A stretch of 15,573 nucleotides of DNA from Gammaproteobacteria bacterium. GTDB taxonomy: Bacteria > Pseudomonadota > Gammaproteobacteria > UBA9214. Location of the stretch: the NCBI GenBank assembly GCA_029859555.1, contig JAOUCV010000017.1, positions 1 to 15,573 on the forward strand. The letters run 5' to 3'. Shown here in pieces: positions 5,783 to 12,273 of this stretch. The notes under the pieces were generated by a model that saw nothing but the letters and a program-made list of their open reading frames with translations, was not told the DNA's origin and ran no database searches. The translations under genes were made by a program, and so were the position numbers. Positions within the stretch are counted from its first letter, which is position 1. Every line of letters begins with the position of its first letter.

Positions 5783-7753
5783 ATGGAACTTACTAAAGCA
5801 ATTGCCCAACACCGTGAGCATGTGTTCTCGGTCATTTCCGACGAAAAAACGAAACCGTCCGTTGACGCCAAGATATTCAATTCCTGGCAGCGCTGTGTCA
5901 ACGATCATGGACTGGACCCGGACAACGAGCACCAGCCCTACTTTGTTGAAGACCAGGTGTTGCAGGAACGCAAACAACAACTCAGCAGCCTGCTTATCAT
6001 CGCACGCGTCGAAATGGCCAGTCTTTACCAGCAGGTTTCCGGTTCCGGCCATTCCATACTGCTTACCGATAATGCCGGCATGATCCTTAATTACATCGGT
6101 GACCCGGACTTTGATGAGGAAGCGGCAAAACAGGGACTGACCGAGGGCGCAGTGTGGACCGAAAAGCATCAGGGCACCAACGGTATGGGCACCTGTTTGG
6201 CTGAACAACAGCCGGTTATTGTTCATCAGGATGAACACTTCTTCTCCAGCAGTCTGTCACTGACTTGTACCGCAGCACCTATTTTTGACCCCAACAACAA
6301 GGTCATTGCCGTACTGGATGCTTCCAGTGAAAGCACCAACGCCCAGCAGCACACCATGGCGCTGGTCAAAATGTCTGCCAAAATTATCGAGAATCGCGTA
6401 TTCCTGTGCATGTTCAAGAACCATTTCATCATGCGTTTTCACAGCAGGCCGGAATTCGTAAATACTCTCGGCGAAGGCCTGATTGCCTTCCAGAGCGACG
6501 GTACCGTGCTGGCAGCAAGCCCCAGTGCCTTGTTCCAGCTGGATTTCAAGTCCAGCGAAGAGCTGCGCACTCACAAAATCGACGAGCTGTTCGACAGCCC
6601 GCTGCAAACACTGCTGCGCCACTCTGTATACGGTTCGCTGCGCGCAGTACCCATCCATGAAAGCAAGAATTCAAGGCGCTTCTTCGCCATTGTGCAGATT
6701 CCCGAATCAGAATCACTTGATAAACACAGCAGCTCAGTGCCTGTAAAATGTACGGCGTCAGCGGATTCAAAGGCATACGCACCGAACACACAGGACCCCC
6801 TGGAATTCGGTGACCCGCAGATGGCACAGAACATCCGCATAGCACGCCGGGTGCTTGACCGTGATATCCCCATCCTACTCAATGGAGAAAGCGGCACCGG
6901 TAAAGGCGTGTTTGCCAAGGCCATGCACCTCAGCAGTGAGCGAGGTGAAAAACCCTTTGTCGCCATCAACTGTGCCTCCATCCCCGAATCATTGATTGAA
7001 AGCGAACTGTTTGGCTACAAGGCGGGTGCCTTTACCGGCGCCAGCCGTCATGGCAGTCCGGGTAAAATCGTGCAGGCCAATGGCGGCACCCTGTTCCTGG
7101 ATGAAATCGGTGATATGCCGCTGTCGCTACAGGCGCGTTTACTGCGCGTACTTGAAGAGAAAGAAGTCGTGCCACTGGGTGGCCATACACCGGTGTCTGT
7201 CAACCTGCGCGTTATCAGTGCCACACACCGCGACTTGCCCAGGATGGTACTGGACGGTAACTTCCGTGAAGACCTGTATTATCGCCTGCAGGGGGTAAAG
7301 GTCACGCTTCCAGCATTAAGAGATCGCGCAGACCGCTATAACCTTATCAAGCACCTGATCGAGATCGAAGGCCGCAACGATGGCCGCTCCCTGCAGGTCA
7401 GCAAAGAGGTAACCGAACGTCTCTGCAATTATTACTGGCCCGGAAATATCCGCCAGATACGCAACGTACTTCGCACCATGATCGCACTGTCTGAAACTGA
7501 TCGCATAACGGTTGACGATCTGGTCGATGACCTGCTGCGTGAGGCATGCGGCAGTACTGACGGCCACACCGAACAGCCCGTAAGCACAGATGAAACCCCT
7601 AAAGACCCGCTGCGCAATGCAGAGCGAAATGCCCTGCTGCATGAACTGGAACGGCACCGCTGGAATATTTCCAATGCAGCTAAAAGTCTGATGCTGAGTC
7701 GCAATACCCTGTATCGAAAGATGAACTGCTGCAACATCGTCCGACCGCGCTAG
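5783..7753 (+). CDS. AcoR-type sigma-54-dependent transcriptional activator (GAF-PAS-AAA+-Fis HTH)
   Basis: This 656-aa enhancer-binding protein acts with RpoN. The N-terminal GAF-type sensory region carries the AcoR-family signature GTNGMGTCLAEQQPVIVHQD (131-150). A PAS-like stretch follows at about 227-310 (GEGLIAFQSDGTVLAASPSA). The AAA+ domain has Walker A GESGTGKG (368-375), the sigma-54 contact loop GAFTGA (415-420), Walker B GGTLFLDE (434-441) and WPGNIRQIRN (552-561). A Fis-type helix-turn-helix closes the protein (613-648). Relatives activate acetoin, glycerol, alcohol or alkane oxidation genes; the effector here is unknown. The start is ATG 5783 with a weak aaagg. The gene is divergent from the acyl-CoA dehydrogenase-like operon and followed by a strong hairpin. 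No convincing sigma-54 promoter is visible in this window, so its targets may lie elsewhere. Confidence 0.93.
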   Translation: MELTKAIAQHREHVFSVISDEKTKPSVDAKIFNSWQRCVNDHGLDPDNEHQPYFVEDQVLQERKQQLSSLLIIARVEMASLYQQVSGSGHSILLTDNAGMILNYIGDPDFDEEAAKQGLTEGAVWTEKHQGTNGMGTCLAEQQPVIVHQDEHFFSSSLSLTCTAAPIFDPNNKVIAVLDASSESTNAQQHTMALVKMSAKIIENRVFLCMFKNHFIMRFHSRPEFVNTLGEGLIAFQSDGTVLAASPSALFQLDFKSSEELRTHKIDELFDSPLQTLLRHSVYGSLRAVPIHESKNSRRFFAIVQIPESESLDKHSSSVPVKCTASADSKAYAPNTQDPLEFGDPQMAQNIRIARRVLDRDIPILLNGESGTGKGVFAKAMHLSSERGEKPFVAINCASIPESLIESELFGYKAGAFTGASRHGSPGKIVQANGGTLFLDEIGDMPLSLQARLLRVLEEKEVVPLGGHTPVSVNLRVISATHRDLPRMVLDGNFREDLYYRLQGVKVTLPALRDRADRYNLIKHLIEIEGRNDGRSLQVSKEVTERLCNYYWPGNIRQIRNVLRTMIALSETDRITVDDLVDDLLREACGSTDGHTEQPVSTDETPKDPLRNAERNALLHELERHRWNISNAAKSLMLSRNTLYRKMNCCNIVRPR

Positions 7754-7761
7754 GCTTTCGG

Positions 7762-7853
7762 GACATGCCCCACAAGCACTGCAACACAGTGTTCCATTAA
7801 CGGGACACTATGTTGCAGTGCCTGCTATTTTCAATACCTTACAGGGGCATGTC
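7762..7853. repeat. Nested inverted repeat enclosing the terminator hairpin
   Basis: GACATGCCCC (7762-7771) is perfectly complementary to GGGGCATGTC (7844-7853). The pair brackets the 7776-7821 stem-loop. As RNA this would make a two-tier stem between the activator gene and the pterin operon, ending 55 bp before the GTG of the first pterin gene. It could be a leader or attenuator structure. Confidence 0.55.
7776..7821 (+). terminator. Long stem-loop after the sigma-54 activator gene (probable terminator)
   Basis: The 20-nt arms 7776-7795 and 7802-7821 are complementary at 18 of 20 positions around a 6-nt loop (attaac). The stem starts 22 bp after the stop codon. The following ctgctatttt supplies only a short T-tract, so termination may be partial. 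The loop-proximal part reads TGTTCC-N6-GGGACA, which could also be a protein-binding dyad. Confidence 0.6.
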
Positions 7854-7896
7854 TGTGGTATGAGACTTGCAATCCTGTTCAATAACAACAATCAAT

Positions 7897-7901
7897 GGAG
7901 A
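7897..7901 (+). promoter_or_regulatory. Ribosome binding site selecting the GTG start of the pterin synthase gene
   Basis: GGAGA lies 7 nt before GTG 7909. The longer reading from TTG 7867 lacks a comparable site and would add 14 residues without resemblance to the family. Confidence 0.6.
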
Positions 7902-7908
7902 CCCGTTC

Positions 7909-8418
7909 GTGACAATACCGTCACCCACCTTTGCCGTCAGCGTCGATCCCGGTGAACTGCATTTTAATGCGGCGCACTTCATCACCTTCGACAACAGCTG
8001 CGAAAACCTGCATGGACACAACTTCCATGCACGCATCGACGCGCGCGGTGATAATGACGCTGATGACCTGGTAGTCGACTTTGTGCTTTTGACCCGCCTG
8101 GCAACCGGCATCTGCGCCGGACTCAATGACAAGGTACTGTTGCCGGCCAATAGCGTCGTTGTCAACATCGTGCAGCACGACAACATGGTGCATGTCAGCA
8201 GCTACGACAAGAAGTTCATGCTGCCCGAAGACAACTGTTACCTGCTGCCGGTCAGCAACACCACGGCAGAAATGCTGGCCTGGTATATCAGCGAACGGCT
8301 GCTGGAAAAGCTGCGGCAGCATGCTGCAGCCACCAATATCAGTGAACTGGAAATCGCCGTGGAAGAAGCTGACCGCCAGTGGGGTGTATGCCGCAGGATG
8401 CTGAAACATGACAAATAA
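7909..8418 (+). CDS. 6-pyruvoyltetrahydropterin synthase/QueD family protein (PTPS-I/III-like, H4MPT biosynthesis)
   Basis: This 169-aa COG0720 enzyme acts on 7,8-dihydroneopterin triphosphate. Zinc ligands are visible as H23 (FNAAH), H35 and H37 (LHGH). The active-site motif is CENLHGH (31-37), which has both the QueD-type Cys (C31, CxxxHGH) and the PTPS-III-type Glu (E32, ExxHGH). PTPS-III activity yields 6-hydroxymethyl-dihydropterin, bypassing FolB. That makes sense as the pterin source for H4MPT in this operon. The C-terminal half has the family NTTAEMLAWYI helix. GTG 7909 with GGAGA is chosen over TTG 7867. The gene overlaps the next by 11 bp. It is the first gene of a five-gene plus-strand operon. 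A role in queuosine synthesis cannot be excluded but is less likely in this context. Confidence 0.85.
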   Translation: MTIPSPTFAVSVDPGELHFNAAHFITFDNSCENLHGHNFHARIDARGDNDADDLVVDFVLLTRLATGICAGLNDKVLLPANSVVVNIVQHDNMVHVSSYDKKFMLPEDNCYLLPVSNTTAEMLAWYISERLLEKLRQHAAATNISELEIAVEEADRQWGVCRRMLKHDK

Positions 8419-8968
8419 TACCGATTCACAACGAATCGCCTGGGCGCTGACCGGCTCGGGGCATTACCTGCGAGAGTGCCTGGAACTGCTCGACGAGTTG
8501 CAGGGTGTCGACCTGTTTCTCAGCGCCGCTGCCGCAGAAATCCTCACTATGTATGGCTACGACCTCGACACGCTGCGCCAGCACAGGCGCGTGTTCCGTG
8601 ACACCACGGCGAGCAGCGTACCCGTGGGTCTTTTCTACAGTGGCAACTATCACACCGTGGTGATTGCACCGGCAACCTCGAATACCGTTGCCAAATGCGT
8701 GTATGGCATCTCCGACACTCTGGTAACCAATATTTTTGCCCAGGCCGGCAAGTGCGGCGTGCCCAGCATTGTGTTTGCCTGCGACACCGAGCCTGAACTG
8801 GAGAGCGAAGCACCACGCAGTATCGTCAAAGTCTACCCGCGCAGCATAGACCTGGAAAACGTCGAACGCCTGCGCCAGTTCGAAGCCACCCGTGTCGTTT
8901 CCGACATGGCGCAACTGCGCGATGCCGTCGAGGTTCGAATACCATGCCCGAACGCCGCCTGTTCCTGA
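8408..8968 (+). CDS. dmrB: Archaeal-type flavoprotein, dihydromethanopterin reductase DmrB/AfpA family
   Basis: This 186-aa protein belongs to the flavodoxin-like Rossmann flavoprotein family (archaeoflavoprotein AfpA/DmrB). DmrB reduces dihydromethanopterin to tetrahydromethanopterin, the last step of cofactor synthesis, using FMN and an external electron donor. Visible features are the N-terminal strand and loop RIAWALTGSGHYL (9-21), the core segment VVIAPATSNTVAKCVYGISD typical of flavin-binding HFCD/DmrB proteins, and a Cys-containing KCGVPSIVFACDTEPE segment. The ATG overlaps the end of the pterin synthase gene by 11 bp, and the 3' end overlaps the next gene by 25 bp. No dihydrofolate-reductase-like DmrA is in this window. 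This fits organisms that use the DmrB route, though dmrA could be elsewhere. Confidence 0.85.
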   Translation: MTNNTDSQRIAWALTGSGHYLRECLELLDELQGVDLFLSAAAAEILTMYGYDLDTLRQHRRVFRDTTASSVPVGLFYSGNYHTVVIAPATSNTVAKCVYGISDTLVTNIFAQAGKCGVPSIVFACDTEPELESEAPRSIVKVYPRSIDLENVERLRQFEATRVVSDMAQLRDAVEVRIPCPNAACS

Positions 8969-10341
8969 CCGGAAAACTCGCCGAGAAAAACCTGCACCGG
9001 GTACTGGAGGCGATGCAGCCGCTGGCTTTTGAGCCAGTTGTTCAGCAACTCGGTGTTAATGTGGCCGGCCTGATGACGGCTGACATGATCCGTCGCCGGC
9101 TGGATATGCCGGAAGGTATCGACCGTGTCATTGTCCCTGGCCGCTGCCGCGGCGACCTCGACGCACTCAGCCGGCACTATGGCATAGCGGTCGAACGCGG
9201 ACCCGATGAACTCAGGGATCTGCCGCAATTTTTTGGCCGTCGTGAAAAGCAGCCCGATCTCAGCCGCTACGATATCCAGATATTTGCTGAAATAGTCGAC
9301 GCGCCCGACCTGGATATTGCCACCATCCTGCAACGCGCCCGGGGCTATCGTGAGCAGGGCGCCGATGTCATCGATATAGGCTGCCTGCCGAACACGCCCT
9401 TCCCGCACCTGGCCGAAACCGTGCAGGCGCTGCGTGCCGAAAGCTTCCGGGTCAGCGTTGACTCGGTCGACAGCCACGAACTGCTGACCGGCGGCAAGGC
9501 CGGCGCCAACTACCTGTTAAGCCTGCGGCAAGACACTTTGTGGATCGCGGACGAAGTGGCGGCGACTCCGGTTGTTATCCCTGCACAGCCCGGTGATATA
9601 GACAGCCTGCTGCAGGCCATGGAAACGCTCGACAAGAAAGGCCACCGTTACCTGGCAGACCCGATCCTCGACCCCATGCTGTTTGGCTTCACCGAGTCCT
9701 TGTGCCGCTACCATCAGCTGCGCCAGCAACGTCCGGATGCAGAAATACTCATGGGTGTCGGTAATGTCACGGAACTCACCGATGCGGATACCAACGGTAT
9801 TAACACCCTGCTAATCGGTATCGCCAGTGAACTGGGTATTACCCACATTCTATCGACACAGGTCAGCCCGCACGCACGCCGCGCCATCAGCGAAGCAGAT
9901 GTGGCACGGCGCACCATGTACCTGGCCCGTGAACTCAACAGCCTGCCACGCAACCTGGACAACCGCCTGCTGGGCATGCATGAGCGCCGCCCATTCCCCT
10001 ACAGCAAAGCCGAGATCGAGGAAACCGCAGCGGCCGTACGTGATCCCAGCTATCGCGTGCAGGTCAGCGATGCCGGCATTCATGTATACAATCGTGACGG
10101 AATGCAGACCGGCACCGACCCCTTTGCACTGTTCCCGAAACTCGACTTCAAGGGCGATACCGGTCACGCTTTTTACATGGGCACCGAACTGGCGCGCGCA
10201 CAGATCGCCTGGCAACTGGGCAAACGCCACGTCCAGGACCGGGAGCTTGACTGGGGTTGCGCCTGCGACAAAGTGGAAGAGGACCTCATCTGCCCGGCCA
10301 CACCAGGCAGCACCCTTGGCAAGACAGGTACCGGATCATGA
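8944..10341 (+). CDS. Dihydropteroate synthase-related protein (DUF6513 + pterin-binding TIM barrel)
   Basis: This is a 465-aa protein of the family conserved in methanogens and H4MPT-containing bacteria. Residues 1-100 form a family-specific N-terminal domain (DUF6513-like). Residues about 110-340 resemble the pterin-binding barrel of dihydropteroate synthase: GADVIDIGCLPN (139-150) parallels the DHPS GADIIDIGGEST motif, and RVSVDS parallels the DHPS ISVD strand. The C-terminal third (about 340-465) carries RRPFPYSKAEIEE and is specific to this family. By context it acts on the pterin moiety of H4MPT, possibly in pterin-aminobenzoate joining, but its exact reaction is not established to my knowledge. 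ATG 8944 overlaps the flavoprotein gene by 25 bp. The stop shares an ATGA with the next start. Confidence 0.85.
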   Translation: MPERRLFLTGKLAEKNLHRVLEAMQPLAFEPVVQQLGVNVAGLMTADMIRRRLDMPEGIDRVIVPGRCRGDLDALSRHYGIAVERGPDELRDLPQFFGRREKQPDLSRYDIQIFAEIVDAPDLDIATILQRARGYREQGADVIDIGCLPNTPFPHLAETVQALRAESFRVSVDSVDSHELLTGGKAGANYLLSLRQDTLWIADEVAATPVVIPAQPGDIDSLLQAMETLDKKGHRYLADPILDPMLFGFTESLCRYHQLRQQRPDAEILMGVGNVTELTDADTNGINTLLIGIASELGITHILSTQVSPHARRAISEADVARRTMYLARELNSLPRNLDNRLLGMHERRPFPYSKAEIEETAAAVRDPSYRVQVSDAGIHVYNRDGMQTGTDPFALFPKLDFKGDTGHAFYMGTELARAQIAWQLGKRHVQDRELDWGCACDKVEEDLICPATPGSTLGKTGTGS

Positions 10342-10913
10342 TCATGGAAACGATTGTTACTACCCGCAGTGCGGATGGAAACACGCACATTGCCCCTATG
10401 GGTCTGCGCAGACAGGAGGAATTGTTTTTGCTGGCACCCTTCAAGCCGTCGCGCTCACTCGACAACATGCGCCGTGAGGGCAGCGCCATTATCAACTACA
10501 CCGATGACGTCAGGGTTTTCGCCGGCTGCCTCACCGGGCGCTGGGACTGGCCACTGTGTGCTGCTGACAGGATCAACGGCCAGCGCCTGCAAGACTGCCT
10601 CAGCCATGTGGAACTGGAACTCGTAGACATCAAGGACGACGAGCAACGCCCCGAGCTGTTATTTTGCGCGGTACATAAAGCAACCCATGCACCCTTCCAG
10701 GGCTTCAACCGCGCCCAGTCAGCCGTCATTGAAGCCGCCGTTCTGGTTAGCCGCCTGCAGATGCTGCCGCAGGAGAAAATCAGGGCTGAAATCGACTACC
10801 TGACCATCGCCATTGAGAAAACTGCCGGGCCACACGAACAGCTCGCCTGGGACTGGCTGTTGCAACGCATCACCGGCTTCTACGCCGAACAACGCAAGGA
10901 ACGTCTTGCATGA
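10338..10913 (+). CDS. DUF447 family protein, flavin-reductase-like split barrel
   Basis: This 191-aa protein belongs to a family that co-occurs with H4MPT biosynthesis genes in archaea and bacteria. The N-terminus has the flavin-reductase-like strands VTTRSADGNTHIAPMGL and the segment PSRSLDN, then INYTDDVRVFAGCLTG, which suggest FMN binding. The C-terminal half is helical (FNRAQSAVIEAAVLVSRLQM, then a four-helix-like tail). The reaction is unknown; a reductive or flavin-handling role in H4MPT synthesis is inferred from neighbours. I chose ATG 10338, which overlaps the preceding stop as ATGA. A second in-frame ATG at 10344 is equally possible. An upstream reading from 10257 lies wholly inside the previous gene and is not favoured. 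The 3' end overlaps mfnB by ATGA. Confidence 0.85.
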   Translation: MIMETIVTTRSADGNTHIAPMGLRRQEELFLLAPFKPSRSLDNMRREGSAIINYTDDVRVFAGCLTGRWDWPLCAADRINGQRLQDCLSHVELELVDIKDDEQRPELLFCAVHKATHAPFQGFNRAQSAVIEAAVLVSRLQMLPQEKIRAEIDYLTIAIEKTAGPHEQLAWDWLLQRITGFYAEQRKERLA

Positions 10914-11617
10914 CCCGACTTCTCGCCAGTGTCAGCAACACCCGGGAGACTGAACTGGCGCTTGCCGGTGGAGCCGACATCATTGATCTGAAGGAACCAG
11001 CCAATGGTGCGCTGGGCGCAGTCACAACTCTCGTTCAGCAGGAAATCGTCAAACAGGTTGCAGGGCAACGCCCGGTGAGCGCAACTATTGGTGACCTGCC
11101 CATGGTTGTGGAAACACTGTCCCGGGCTATCAGCACTACGGCGGACACGGGTGTCGACATCGTCAAGGTCGGACTGCCGCAGCTGGAACAACATCCACAG
11201 TGTCTGCAGGCACTGTCAGAGAACGCAGCACAGGGTGTTCAGATTGTTGCCGTACTGTTTGCCGAACACCGGCCAGCCTTGCAGCTGCTAAATCAACTGG
11301 CAGAGAGCGGCTGTCTCGGCGTTATGCTGGATACTGCGGACAAGTCCGCCGGCAACCTGTGCAGCCTTGGTGAGCCGGCGTATCTGTCTGCCTTTGTCCG
11401 GCAGGCACGTGGCCTGGGGCTGTTGAGTGGTCTTGCGGGTTCATTGACAGTCGCGAATATCGCAACGCTGCTACGGCTGCATCCGGACTACCTGGGGTTT
11501 CGCGGGGCGCTCTGTGCAAACAGTAAACGTACCGGGCAATTATCCAGCAAGGCACTGGCGCGTGTACGCGAAGCTTTCGACATCACTCTCGACAAACGTA
11601 CCCGAAGCGTTGCCTGA
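10910..11617 (+). CDS. mfnB: (5-formylfuran-3-yl)methyl phosphate synthase, MfnB (DUF556)
   Basis: This 235-aa TIM-barrel enzyme condenses two molecules of glyceraldehyde-3-phosphate into the furan precursor of methanofuran/methylofuran. Family hallmarks are all present: the N-terminal LLASVSNTRETELALAGGAD, K28 in IIDLKEPANGALGA (the Schiff-base lysine region), K86 in VDIVKVGLP, and D141/D144/K145 in MLDTADKSAGNL. The C-terminal LGFRGALC phosphate-binding-like segment closes the barrel. The ATG overlaps the DUF447 stop as ATGA, with AAGGA about 9 nt upstream. It is the last gene of the plus-strand operon and converges on the MfnE-like gene. Its presence shows that this organism makes the furan cofactor as well as the pterin. 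Confidence 0.93.
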   Translation: MTRLLASVSNTRETELALAGGADIIDLKEPANGALGAVTTLVQQEIVKQVAGQRPVSATIGDLPMVVETLSRAISTTADTGVDIVKVGLPQLEQHPQCLQALSENAAQGVQIVAVLFAEHRPALQLLNQLAESGCLGVMLDTADKSAGNLCSLGEPAYLSAFVRQARGLGLLSGLAGSLTVANIATLLRLHPDYLGFRGALCANSKRTGQLSSKALARVREAFDITLDKRTRSVA

Positions 11618-11628
11618 ACGACAGCCTC

Positions 11629-11666
11629 GTATCAGGTGTTGCACGGCAGAAACACTGCTGTAATAC
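11629..11666. terminator. Imperfect hairpin between convergent operons (possible bidirectional terminator)
   Basis: Between the converging stops (11617 and 11683), the segments GTAT-CAG-GTGTT and AACAC-(tg)CTG-(ta)ATAC can pair around a 10-nt loop with two bulges. No strong T-tract flanks it on either side, so the call rests mainly on position. Confidence 0.35.
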
Positions 11667-11682
11667 GCAGGTCCAGCCAGCT

Positions 11683-12273
11683 TTACCCGAGCTTTTCATA
11701 TGCCAGCATCTGCGGAACCTGGTCATAGTCCTTGTGTGACATCAAGCTGACAGAGAATGTCCCTTGCTCTACATAGTCCGGAAAACTGGCATCAACAACA
11801 CCCTGGTGCACCAGTTCCTGTACCGGCATGGAATTATCGGTCTCTACTGATTTCACCAGCAACAGACGACTGGCACCAAGACGCGTGGCCAGCCAGGCGG
11901 CCAGACTATCAGACGTCACATCCCAGGAATGCTCGATGCTATTATCACTGGTTACCATGTCTGTCGGCAGCCAGATCGGCACACCGCTGTTGGCCAGCAC
12001 CTTGACAATGTCCTGCTTGCTTTCGACTGGCACCAGGCTGGGCTGCATGCCGGACAACATCAACCCGAACTGGGTCATGGCAAGCAATGCCATATAGTGT
12101 GCACTGGAATCATCGAATTTCCAGTACGACTGTGATTCATGCACCAGCTCCGAGAACGGCCCGCCGCCGGGTACGATGACGACCTTGCCATTACCATAGC
12201 AGCTGAGCATATCCAGCCAGAACGGCAATGCCTCAGCCGCTGCCAGACTGCCGCCTACCTTCACAACCCACAT
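11683..12273 (-). CDS. mfnE: Amino-acid-kinase-fold enzyme, MfnE-like furan phosphate kinase
   Basis: This 196-aa protein has the aspartate/glutamate/uridylate kinase fold. Archaeal MfnE phosphorylates [5-(aminomethyl)furan-3-yl]methyl phosphate to the diphosphate, activating it for coupling in methanofuran synthesis. Visible motifs are VVKVGGSL (3-10), VIVPGGGPFSELV (32-44) and WDVTSDSLAAWLATRLGA (117-134), where the Asp residues would bind Mg-ATP. The protein is shorter than acetylglutamate or uridylate kinases, as expected for this subfamily. ATG 12271-12273 has a GAGG about 7 nt upstream, inside the end of pabB, and the two genes overlap by 41 bp. It is the last gene of the minus-strand operon. 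The specific activity is assigned by fold and context, not by proven residues. Confidence 0.8.
   Translation of the reverse strand: MWVVKVGGSLAAAEALPFWLDMLSCYGNGKVVIVPGGGPFSELVHESQSYWKFDDSSAHYMALLAMTQFGLMLSGMQPSLVPVESKQDIVKVLANSGVPIWLPTDMVTSDNSIEHSWDVTSDSLAAWLATRLGASRLLLVKSVETDNSMPVQELVHQGVVDASFPDYVEQGTFSVSLMSHKDYDQVPQMLAYEKLG

Noticed and set aside
7839..8409. Minus-strand reading frames opposite the pterin synthase gene
   Set aside because: These are shadows of a gene with intact zinc-binding and active-site motifs. The antisense products have no recognisable domain.
10257..10337. 27-residue upstream extension of the DUF447 gene
   Set aside because: It lies entirely within the DHPS-related gene in another frame. 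The ATGA-coupled start at 10338 fits the operon pattern and the family N-terminus.
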